Origin: Morchella semilibera
Taxonomy: Eukaryota > Ascomycota > Pezizomycetes > Pezizales > Morchellaceae
DNA: 64,000 nucleotides
Reading direction: 5' to 3'
Assembly (NCBI GenBank): GCA_009192285.1
Contig: WBVU01000003.1
Coordinates: 558,001 to 622,000 of the forward strand
The translations under genes and the position numbers were made by a program. Below the pieces are notes generated by a model. That model did no database searches, was not told the DNA's origin, and saw nothing but the letters and a program-made list of their open reading frames with translations. Shown here one piece after another: positions 53,887 to 64,000 of the stretch. Within the stretch, counting starts at the first letter, position 1, and each line of letters opens with the position of its first letter.

Positions 53887-54727
53887 TCATGGGTAGAGTG
53901 TATAGGTTTTTCTTTCTTTTTTCTCCTCCCCCGCCTACTCCTATTCTTCCTCTTCTCCTTCTCTTGTCTGGCCGCGGGTGGTGTAGGTAATGATTGAAGA
54001 GTGGTGGGAATAGAAATGGCCCTTTTGTTTCCTTTCCCTTCTTGTTATTTCTTGCTGTTTGGTTGTCTTTCTTTGGTAAGTAGAGTAGAGCGGGAATGGG
54101 AATGGGTGTGGATAAGGAGGGATATGATAGATGGGAATACATACAGACACCATATATGGGCGGCAGTGGCGGTTTAGGGGAATATTTCATACAGTATAGA
54201 CCTCAATCTAGTAGCTCATTCTCCATCTATGAGGCGGCCATCAATCTATTGGAGGAGGAGGAGCAATCTACAAGCTCTCTCGGAAAGGAAAGCCTAGCTA
54301 GAGTACAAACACGAGGCCGCTAACTAAATGGCCCCACACTGGCTGGAATAGGCGCTCGTTCTCAGGTGGCTCCTTGGAGTGGGCTGTTAGCTATTTGGTG
54401 GATTGGCTGCTATTCTCGTCCCTTGCTGTAGTAGATATACTTGGTGATCATTTGGGCTGTGGGTTGTTGGTTTGGAGGGTGGGAATTCAGTTACATACAT
54501 GCAATTACAAGGTCTCAGCACCGAGTGATATGCTATGAAGTATGGTTAATACCACCCTTCCAGCTGGAGAAAGCAGAAGTCTTGTTCAAAAGCGAAACAA
54601 CCGCGGAACAACTGAAAGGGGAGTCATTCTCTAGGCTACCTTCCCATATCTATTACCCCACACAAAACTAGTCTACATAGGACCGCTACACTTCCTCACA
54701 ACTTGGCATCCCCCTTCGCGCTCTTGC
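53887..54727. other. Intergenic region between convergent genes
   Basis: Pyrimidine-rich tract downstream of the phosphatase (53905-53965). No gene seen. The neighbouring genes converge here. Confidence 0.5.
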
Positions 54728-56186
54728 TCACAACCTCATACCCCTCTCTAGGGAAATGGACCCTGAGCGCGCTCCTCCCGTCCCGTGAAGCTCGCCCGTG
54801 GGTACCACCTCGATGACCACCACCTCCGCGCTCAGCTCCCTGATGCGTCCCCTCTGTGGGTTTGCCCTCCCCGTGTCGACGGGTGTGATCTCCACCTCCT
54901 CGCCAAACGTCACCCCGCTGGGGTCCTGGTCTGTTACGCCCACGTTCCCCGTCTCCTGCTGCTGCGTGCTGTACGAGAGGATTACCTCCTTCGCCTGCTC
55001 GCCCTTGATCCTGGTGACGCCGGCGGCCTTGGCGTCGGGGATGCGCGCCTTGAGGCGTGCTATGTGCGCGAATGTCTTGGGGAAGGCCGAAGGGGTGATG
55101 TTGGAGTTGAGAAGCGCGCCGGGCATACTAATGACCCATTCGAGCGGCCAGGCAACTACATGTAGGTTGATGTTAGTAGATGTTTTTGGGAAGCTGGAGC
55201 GGGAACGGAAAGCGGGAGGGACCTTCAATGTCTACGAGGGAGAGCTCTTTGCCGAGGATCCAGTCCCGGCCGTCAGAGAGGTCCTTCTCGACCACTTCGA
55301 AAGCTTTACGGACGCCGGCGAGGGCCTGTCACGCCTATCTATCAGCTAGTTCTCCTTTTCCTTGGAGAGAACGGTGTGTATATATATATCAGCCCACGAA
55401 CCTTTGGCCTCGCCGCATCAATATCCTCCTTCTTCCAGCTCTGTTACGACGCCATCAGCACACGCCCGTCCCAAACCCCGCTCCCCACCCCCAGACCAAC
55501 AAAACAAAACCTACCTTACCACTAAACTGGTTCCTGTCCTTCACGAACCTCTGATCCTGCATGAGGGGCAGATTACTCGGGATGCACCCGGCCGCAAACG
55601 GAAATATTTCATTGCTGCGTCTTGAGCACTCGGCCGACCGCGCCGGGTCCGTGTCCAGCCCGCCGTCGGGGAAGCGCCGCTCAAGCTCACGCAGGATCAG
55701 GAAGGTGTCGCAGTAGACGTCGTTGCCGATCGCGAGCAGCGGGATGCGCCGGTAGGTGATGCCGAGGATGGCGAGGTCTTGACGGGGAAGGATGGGTGGT
55801 TGGACCTATATGTAGGTTATGTTATTTATAGGTGAGTAGATAGGTGAAGGAGGAGAAGGGGGGGAGGGGGGGTACTCACGCATTCTTGGTATTTGATGCC
55901 ACGGAGGTTGAGGTACCAGCTTACTTTGTGGGCGTAGGGGCTGAAGGGCTGGGTGGGGTTTTATGATGTATGTTAGCCATTGTTTTCTTTTTGCAACTGG
56001 CTATCAGTGTGTTTTAGTTCTCCAGAGGGAGTTCTCTTCCCAATATATAAAGAGAGGTCGTCTTAAAAAGAAGAGGGGGGGGGGAAGAAAACCTACATAA
56101 TGGTATAAAATGATCTTTGGATGCTCCTCCTTCTCCTTCTTCCCATTCTCACCACCAGTCACAGAAGCAGCAGGGCCCTCGCTCAT
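54728..56186 (-). CDS. Glutathione S-transferase-like protein
   Basis: Six exons, 56186-56097, 55948-55880, 55805-55515, 55440-55402, 55325-55223 and 55155-54728, all in phase, give 339 aa. A charged start (MSEGPAASVTGGENGKKEKE) precedes the thioredoxin-like GST N-domain: IILYHY-PFSPYAHKVSWYL, LRGIKYQEC, YRRIPLLAIGNDVYCDTFLI. The proline before the second strand-turn (RIPLL) is the usual cis-Pro. The C-terminal helical domain (RDWILGKELSLVDIEVAWPL EWV) is recognisable, followed by a long extension of unknown role. A 13-residue micro-exon (55440-55402) is supported by the phases. Such fungal GSTs act in detoxification or redox; the catalytic Ser/Cys position around SPY is plausible. Confidence 0.8.
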
Positions 56187-57334
56187 TTCTTTTTGGGGCG
56201 TTCGTGAAACTTGAATATGAAAACCAATTGATATTGATCTCCAAAGTCTCTATATAAAAAAAGGAGAGAGAGAGAGGAAACCACCCCCCAAATTGGGAGA
56301 CGTTTATATACTCCCAATCCCCCACCCACTACGCAATACCCTCCCCCCACATGTACCTACATGTAGATAGATACATAATTATACCCACTTACCCAGAGTA
56401 TAGTGGCACCCCCCGGCTGCTCAGAATTCGGCACCCCCGTGGGGCCTCGGTCCACGATGACGTTGTGAGGATCCCTGTGCAACAGACATTGGACGTCGGT
56501 TGTCGGTTCAGCTTCAGTTATAAGCGATACTACAAATAGCTACATGTAGCCAGCTACTCTACTCGTTTACCACGAAAAGAACCAGAAAATGCAAGTGAAT
56601 AAAACAGGCATGATTTGTAGGAGAGATCATCGCCAGTCCAGACAAATTATCCTTGCCTAAGCAACTAAATTTTCTGGTTCTTTTCGTGGTAAACGAGTAT
56701 AGAGGCCGGGTAAATGTGGAGACGCCGAGTGATGGATTGTGGTCCTGCCAATGATGAACTTGTGCACGTAATTGTAATCATGTAGTAAGTAAATAGTAGA
56801 TAGACTCGATTCAAAACTACTTATGTACAGGATAACATCGCGGTACACGTTTCGTATATAACGTACAGACCAACACAACAGTAAACTCATATAATTAGAA
56901 ACAACAACAACCCCCACCCTGTGAGTGGCATATGCTGGCTTGCAATCACAGGCACTGCTAGTACACTAGGAGGACAGATAATAACAAGATTGTGTACTGC
57001 AGAGGTAATGGAGACCAAGAAGAAAACCAAAGTAGAATAAAGAAAAAAAAAAAAAAAGAGGCATTGAAGCTGGAAGGGAAGGAAGGGAAAGGAAAGGGGA
57101 TAAGAGATAAAAAGAAAAAGAAAAAAAAGGGGGAGAAGAACAGGAACCCCAACCACCCTACGGAAAATGAAGATAAAAACCAAGTGCTTTCAGTGCATGT
57201 TCCGCCTAACCTGCACTGCTGGTATCTCAATTTTCCACCACATTCCCAAACAGGTGCACATAAAGGAATAAAAAAATCGACAGAAATAAACTAACACCTT
57301 AGTATATACATCACTACAAATCCGCATGCCAAGA
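56187..57334. other. Intergenic region, 1.15 kb
   Basis: It contains TACATGTAG palindromes (56350-56370, 56540-56548), the inverted repeat at 56560-56699 and a purine-rich run (57040-57130). No gene seen. Confidence 0.5.
56560..56699. repeat. Perfect 31-bp inverted repeat, 78-bp loop
   Basis: TACTCGTTTACCACGAAAAG (31 bp in all, 56560-56590) is repeated inverted without mismatch at 56669-56699. Perfect arms mean a recent origin. It may be a small MITE or a hairpin-forming site. Confidence 0.8.
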
Positions 57335-60300
57335 CTAATCTCTCTGCCCCTCGTTGAGCACTAACTCAACTACCAGTTGTCTACCTTCAACTTCTGGATG
57401 AGCCATAGCAACCTTAATTGTTCTTTTACCCGCGCTGCCCCCAGATTCTGCATCATCTATGCATCTGCAGTCTCTCCCTGCAATGACCTGCCTCAATCGC
57501 CCGTTCTCTGCGTTTCGAATCTCGACAAAATCGCTGTCAAACACCAGAATATATGGCCCATAGATTGCTACCGATTTGGCTTTCCCGACAAACTCCATTA
57601 TTACACCACGCGAAACGTCGCCGTGCTTGTTGACATAGACACCACACTCCTCGTAGCATAGAAGAAATTCGATCTCGGAAAGACGGAACATCCCAAGCGG
57701 CTTTTGGCCCTGGAGGCGAGTAGCAATGTCGTTGACGTGGGAGGCTTTAAGCTCGGGAACAGACCACGGTTGCTTCTTGTCTAGCGTCATAACTTCGAAA
57801 CCTATACTAAATCATTAGAATTGCTTCCGGGATAAAAAAAAAAAAAGATAAGGAACGCACCTTTACTTGTCTGAATCGCCAAACTTGAGTGGAAGAGATT
57901 GATTCCGTAACAATCAGTCGGGATATAAAAATCGCCATAATCTCTGAAGAATTCAGTGGTTCCTTTCCTCGAGAACCGACTCTTTTTCTCGGGCGCTTTA
58001 GGGAAAACCGGCTCCAAAACTTTGAATGTAGAATTCAGTCCATCTCGGCGTTTGTAAAAGACCAAACTACGCTCCTTCATCCTCCCTGTGGCAAAGAAGC
58101 CTACATCTCTTCCACCGGATAATTTTTGTGGCGGCCGCTGTTTCACGTCACTTCCTGCACCACCGTCTCCAGGCTCAACAACAGTATCGAGATGATAGGC
58201 GATAAGTGACTTATCAGCCAATACCAGGAATAAACTAAACTCTTCCAGTACCGCAATTTGGGTTACACGGGAAATATTAAGTGCCTGTCCAAGGAGCGGT
58301 CAGTCAATATCTCTCAATACGGGATATCTAATACAATTAAAGGTAACAAACCCTTTTCCACTCTCTAGGATTATCCGCAGCAGCTGTGAATACACCATAA
58401 TCTGTCCCAATTGCCACCATTTCCTTTTTGAACTGTACTGTGAAGGCAGTTGCACAGTTTACACTAGCCCTGCACATGACGGGCTGCCTAGGCTCATTCT
58501 GGAATCTTTTCTCAACCTCATCGATTGCACGGTCCAGTGGGGTGCCCCTGACAACAATTGGCTTTGGCCCTGAAGCTGCTGCAGTCTCGTACCCAAAAGC
58601 CGTGTCTGCCATAACCTTGAGTCTAAACGGCTCTGCATTCTGTGCGTACAAAGCTGCCGCATGCTTTTCTTTTGCCTGAATGATTTTCTCGCACCATTCT
58701 TGACGGTTCGCCGCAGTTGGGGCATAGAGCGTGTAGGTATTGTCATCGGCCTTGAGAGAACGGGAGGGGTTCCCAAGGTGTTTGATGCGGAAAGGAAACA
58801 TTACCCTATCATCCTTTGCATTCTGGTCCGGTATTGCTGTTACCAGTCTCCCTGGCGCAGTGGCTACGCTAAGCGCCGAAAGGCTGGTGTTAGAATGCTT
58901 CAGGTCTGGCATTCCAGGCATAGTGTTTTGTCGTAGAGTTGGGGGTTGAACGATAGCTTTGTTAGCAGCCGTCGGACCCCCAATCCCCAATCTATTAGCG
59001 GCACTCCTCATCACGGGATCGTCATTTGTGCTTTCCAGGACCAAAAGATCCATGGGTATCGGCTGATAAATTAAATTAGTATAAAAGTAATGAGATCAAA
59101 CTCAAATTCTTGAAAAATACCCACCATTCTAGAAACATCGTACCGCTCATGTTTTGCACCCCCATTCCCCTCACGTTGCATTGTGGTCTTGGCCAATACA
59201 AGATAATGATCAAAGAGAATCGCGTGAGTCTCTAGCCAAGCGAAACGACTGCTCCCGTTCCGTTGTAAGTCACCTTTAAAGACAAGTTCACGTCCTTTTT
59301 CACCGAGCATCAGGTCAACAGCCCACTGACGCATGATCAGCTTCTGGCCTAGCTCCTGCAGCGCCACACTCTTGCTCATCTCGTCAACCTTCGAATCACA
59401 CTCGAGGGTGACTGCTCTAATCTCCTCAATCGCTCGGGCTAAATTATCTTTTTCATCGCTCTCAGCAACAGTATGCTTTAGGATTGTAGAAAGGAGCAGT
59501 GAATATCGCTGCAATCTGGTAATTGGAGCCTTTAAAAATGTGACCCAATCCAATCTTCGTGAACGAGGATCTGAACGACACTGGTCAAGAAACTGTCTAA
59601 ATATTAAATTCCGTTCAGCTTCTCTTCGAACCAACATATCCGCCTTCGGAAATGCTGCTGCGTAAGCTAGGTAGGCTGTCTTCGCTTTACGGATCCATTC
59701 CCTGAAAATATCACTGAAGCCAACAACCCACGGTCCTTGCTCTTGTTGTCTGAATTTCAATTGTGGTAGTAAGTGCTCCTCCGAAACCCGGCGGACAGCA
59801 TCTGCGGCACCGAATACATCCTTAAGGAATCCTTCTAAACGAGATGGCTTGATGATCGATGGGTTACTATTTGCAATTGTGTCCCTGTAGAGCGATTTCA
59901 AGATTCTCAAATGTTCCATATACTCATCCTCAGTCTGGACAACCTCATGCAAATTGTTTTGCCTCTCAATCTCCTTCTTGCTGACTTCACCCAGCTGCTC
60001 TTTCTTGATTTTCCAGAACGTCGCCCAATCTTCAGTCTTCTTTATCATCTCATCAGGATTCTGTGATAAAGTAATTTTCCTGAGTGTCCTTGCACAATGA
60101 TGGGCATAACAGCGGCCAGGAGATTCGAGCTCGTGCAGCTTCGGGGCGTAACACCCATTGCCGGTGACCTGGTATATAACGCCTGAGACTTCACCCTCTC
60201 CGAACTTTACCCACTCTTCTTCCTTTACCAATGCTTTCTCCTTTAACATCCCACTAACAACCTTGACCGCTAATGTCTCTGCGTCAGCTACGTTCATAGT

Positions 60301-62892
60301 CGGCACATAGTGTGTGAATAGCGCCACAATCCCATCCGCCACAGCGCCCTCCTTCAAATCTTGCTCTCCTTCAGTCATCTCTGTCAACCACGACTTAATT
60401 GAGCTGAGAGCCCATGGTCTCTCGCATTTCTTAAAGTCCCGACTACTTAACTTCTTCGGATCGAATTTCTTCGTCATTGGTATTGGGGGAAGGTCGTTGA
60501 TGGTCAGACCTTCAGTATCCCCAAGAGTTCCGCCACTAGAATGAACTGAATTCCTGTTGCTAACAAGCTGACGTGTTGGGTGCGATTTCCCGTCCGTTTT
60601 AGACCTGTTAGGAACTATCGTCGGGGGGGTGCTGGTGTGGCTCGACAGACTTGTCGATCGAGGGAAATGCGGCCCTGCTCCTTGAGGCTGGATATTTGAA
60701 CCAATACCTTCTGCTGAGATAGGCGTGCCATATTGGCGTGTTGATAGGGGAGGTCTTGAACTAAGTGAGTTCCGCTGGTGTATAGGCGATCCGGTATCAG
60801 GGTACGGCAATCCCGAGTAGATTCCTGGTGACCCCGTCTCCGAAAAATTATCATAGTCAGGAGGGCTAGGCAATGGCCTGGTATGCATTGGGCTGTTTTG
60901 TGTGCTATTGCTTGGTGGCGGATGATAGAATAATTCAGGAATATATGAGCCGTCTGAATCAGACTGGTTTTTCGAAGGACTTTGAGAACCAGATCTATTG
61001 ATATCTTCCTCCCCTTCGTCAAATGACAACTTTCTCAAATGAGCAGACGGCTTCGAAAGTCCCCCAGTTCCAGGAAGGTCACTCTTAGCACTAGCACGAA
61101 ACTCTGGGAATGGATGCACCAGGTTGTCGTCAGGAATCGCAAATTGGTCATAGGCAGGAGGTGCACTGATCCCTGACATAGCACTGGCATTACTATTCAT
61201 TCTTCCGATTTCGTTGCTGATAGACTGCCGGTTTGCTAGCGAGTTGCTATTGCTACCAAGGACTGGGATGTTATGATCTTCCTCGTAGGTGCCTGGCCCA
61301 TAATAACCAGAAAGTAGGTAACCATCGTAATAATCATCATCGACCTCCTCATTCTGCTGAACAGGTGCCGGCTGCTCGCTCGAATGCTTCGAACGATCAG
61401 CTGCATCCTTATTCTCCTGGATTTCATCCAACCTCATCATTTCCAGCCCCGCAGCGGCTTCTGCATCACTCTCATTCGAGTAGTATTCGTACACCGAGGT
61501 GTCAACCCCCAAGTGCCCGTTGGGTGTGTAGGAGTCTCGGCCACCACCAGGAGCAAACAGCGGTGCTGGTCTAGAATCCTCACTCCCGACGTCAATTTGA
61601 GATGGACGCCGCCCGGATTGTTTATGGCTGAGCATTGACATTAATTCACCCTCAACCTCATCATATAATTCCTCTGCGGCATCATGTTCCTGTTGCTGCA
61701 AACCTGGATCCGTGTAGGACCCATTATCTGGTGCATATGGCAAAGGTCTCGAATGTGGGTGTCGCCCGTTTGTATCCCCATGGCCTTGTTGCGACGGTTG
61801 ACGATGAAACGATCCGTGAGAGGGCGGAGGTGGAGGTGGAGGCGAAGGCAGAGGATTGGATCCGGGATAGCCATTGAAATTATTTGGATTCTGTAAGGTG
61901 CCAAACCGATCGGGAGGGTTTGGCAGTGGATGATTTACTTCACTGGGTGACATATCACTATCAGAGCCAGAATTATAATGTGTCTCGGGCCTTGTTAGAT
62001 ACTGCTTGTTTTGCGGTTGATTGGAGGTGGAGATAAACGATCCATAAGAAGCAGGAGCATAACTCGGTGAAGTCGGCGGGTGTGGGGGAGGAGGCGGTGG
62101 TGGTGGGTGATACGTGTTGTGAGGCGGCGCTGACTGTGGAGGTGGTGGCAGACCTGGGGAGTATGGACCTGCATTATATAATGATTGAGAGGTAGTTGGG
62201 TACTGTGGCCTTGTAGGATATTGAGAGTATCCAGAGAACGGCGGTTGTGCTAGATGAGGCGGTATCGCACCGACCGGTGGTCTGTAAGAGGTTGGATAAG
62301 GCGCACTGTTAAAGGTGCTCGGGTTGTATGTGCTTGTGGTCGGTGAAAATTGACCTGAACTTGCGGGGGGGTAGCCGCTGGTAGTTACATGTCTTTGAGG
62401 AAGATATTCAGAATTGGGATACCCGGCAGATTGGCGCTGGGGCTGCTGGTATGCAGCTGGATTATATGACTGAGGCTGTTGGCCGCCGTTATAGCCTGGA
62501 GTAGTAGGATATGGAGCGTTGTTCGACATTGATGGGCTTTGGTAAGACGTGTCCTGCTGTAATGCTGGTGAATAGGGCTGAGGGTAACCGTTCCCACCGG
62601 GCGTTACCGCAAAATAGCCAGATCCTTGGCTTTGAGAACGATTTACAGAAGAATTCGGGGCAGCAGTAGGACCCATGGAGGTCCGTTTGTTTGGTGGTTC
62701 AGGGAGGGGGTTTGATTGTCCGTAGTATAGCTCCTCGGGGCCCCGAATACTCAGCCGAGAGCTCACCCCAGTGCCGCCGTCAAAATATGTCGCGTCGTCA
62801 CCGTCGTCAAAGCTCGGGGTCCGATGCAAATAGTTATCTTGCGATGCGGCGCTGTAAGCTCTGGGGTTACCACTGTTGGGATAGCCAGCCAT
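57335..62892 (-). CDS. ROM2: Rho1 guanine nucleotide exchange factor, ROM2 type
   Basis: Exons 62892-59125, 59062-58352, 58284-57861 and 57801-57335, phases consistent, give 1789 aa. It activates Rho1, the GTPase that drives the cell wall integrity pathway and glucan synthase. The N-terminal ~800 residues are low-complexity (Pro, Ser, Tyr, Gln). A DEP domain follows (about 820-915, RPWALSSIKSWLTEMTEGEQ..GVIYQVTGNGCY), then the DH/RhoGEF domain (about 975-1165, VQTEDEYMEHLRILKSLYRD..APITRLQRYSLLLSTILKHT), a PH domain (about 1200-1345, split by intron 1) and a C-terminal CNH domain (about 1380-1770, RVTQIAVLEEFSLFLVLADK). DEP-DH-PH-CNH order is that of Rom1/Rom2; Tus1 lacks the DEP. The length is larger than yeast Rom2 because of the N-terminus. 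The gene is intact. Confidence 0.9.
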
Positions 62893-64000
62893 TCCAAGTT
62901 ATGCTAACCTAGGAGAAACGATCCAACCAAACCGATAGAAGTCGAATCCGAGGGTGCTTCCTACAAAGGCGTGTACCCGACCTATGAATGATATGAGGTG
63001 AGTATGTGCGTATGTGCGTATGTGTACAGAGATGTACTTGGAGGGTAGTGGAGATTTTTTTTTTTTTGGTGTGTAGTGGGTTGGGTGCGGGGAGTGAAGG
63101 ACAGGAGGCTACCATACTCTGGAGTCAGATGCGCCAAAGCGCGGTGCGTGGACCAAGTCAGAGTTGGGGAGGGGCGGATCCTGATTGGCTAGTTGACGGG
63201 ATAAGGAGGGGTGTGAAGAACGTCCGCAACTCAACGGCTATGCTGTGTATTAAGAGAAAGGAGGAGAAGGAAGTGAGTTGACTGTTGGGATGATGTTATA
63301 GCTGGGGGTAGATGGGTGGATGGGAAGAAGATGTGGATGCTTTATTTTAGGACTTGCCTTGCTGTTATTGACTTCAACATGGGTAAAGGCATGATGGTAG
63401 GTACATACATGTATATAGTAAGAGCAGCAATCCTATCAGAATGGCTGACCCTCTCTATCTTTGGTTTTCCTTTGCTTTGCGACAACTACAAATACTAATG
63501 TACACTTTAGATCAAAATAGATCTCACTGGAGACCTCAAGCCCGAGGACAAGAGGGAGAAGCCAAATATCGCCTTTCACGCGAAAGGGGCTGCACTAAAT
63601 GTTTATATGTGTATGTAGAATATTCTCTTCTAAGAATGCAAACACCAGAGGCGATGGTACTAATCTAAATACCCTAGAGTATACTTGGGTCCCCCAAGTA
63701 CCTGTTCTTGTACCTCCCTCCTTCCGTTGTTCCTGGTATCACACGTAAGTACCTGTAGGTATGCAGCCTCGATTACAAAGTACACCCCCCAAGCGTCCTA
63801 CAACATAGTGGTCGAAGGCAAAGCATTCTGGTCGGAGTTTAGAAAACTCCAAACCAGTAGTCTGGTGCTCAGACCATTGAACCTTTGTGTCTTCACAATT
63901 ACGACGCCGGAATTAACACACAGAGCCTCACCTGAAGCGCCGATAGGTCCACCCTTTATGTGAATTCAACTGACAGATGATAGCCACTTTCAAACTGCAT
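62893..64000. other. Promoter side of the Rho-GEF gene and intergenic DNA
   Basis: A CT/GT-rich 5' region (63000-63070, with a poly-T run) is followed by a stretch without a convincing gene up to the window edge. Confidence 0.5.

Noticed and set aside
56887-57230. Phe/Leu-rich frames suggesting a membrane protein
   Set aside because: They are translations of a purine-rich low-complexity run on the opposite strand.
60615-61022. 135-codon open frame in the Rho-GEF region
   Set aside because: It lies on the same strand in another frame of the long intact first exon.

Overview
The window looks like nuclear DNA of a filamentous ascomycete (Pezizomycotina). Introns are short (48-80 nt) with GT..AG ends and CTAAC/CTGAC-like branch sites, the large Rho-GEF has the Pezizomycotina layout, and the left two thirds is packed with LTR, Tc1/mariner and KDZ/Plavaka-type transposons. 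A truffle or morel relative (Pezizomycetes) is my best guess, from repeat style only.

Region 1 (1-22.9 kb) is a nested transposon stack. An old LTR (family A) was hit by a second family A LTR, which was hit by a Ty3/gypsy chromovirus (1668-20712; 584-bp LTRs identical; TSD GGAAT). A 13,183-bp KDZ/Plavaka-type DNA transposon (6703-19885; TIR CATCAGCAAG; TSD AC) then split the gypsy pol gene. Removing each layer restores the one beneath, including the pol frame up to its chromodomain. The DNA transposon carries a broken transposase gene, a broken gene resembling DUF6532 proteins, and duplicated unknown accessory genes.

Region 2 (23-36 kb) is an island of small genes that read in two divergent runs: three retropepsin-like proteins with mitochondrial-type leaders (R1, R2, R3), two small coiled-coil/membrane-type genes (S1, S2), an HNH nuclease and an unknown gene (X). 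Related GC-rich spacers separate many of them, and five of the seven genes are followed by a GGGGGWCCCCC palindrome. A complete two-gene Tc1/mariner-like transposon (28911-32062, intact 636-aa transposase, TA target sites) sits inside the island. I regard this cassette-like island as the most novel part of the window.

Region 3 (36-42.5 kb) is again solo LTRs and 137-bp MITEs that share termini and 2-bp target duplications with the large KDZ element. Region 4 (42.5-64 kb) is ordinary host DNA: a conserved fungal gene of unknown role, a Pfa5-like palmitoyltransferase, a tyrosine/dual-specificity phosphatase with one apparent frameshift, a glutathione S-transferase-like gene, and a 1789-aa Rho1 GEF (ROM2 type), separated by long spacers with a few small inverted-repeat elements.
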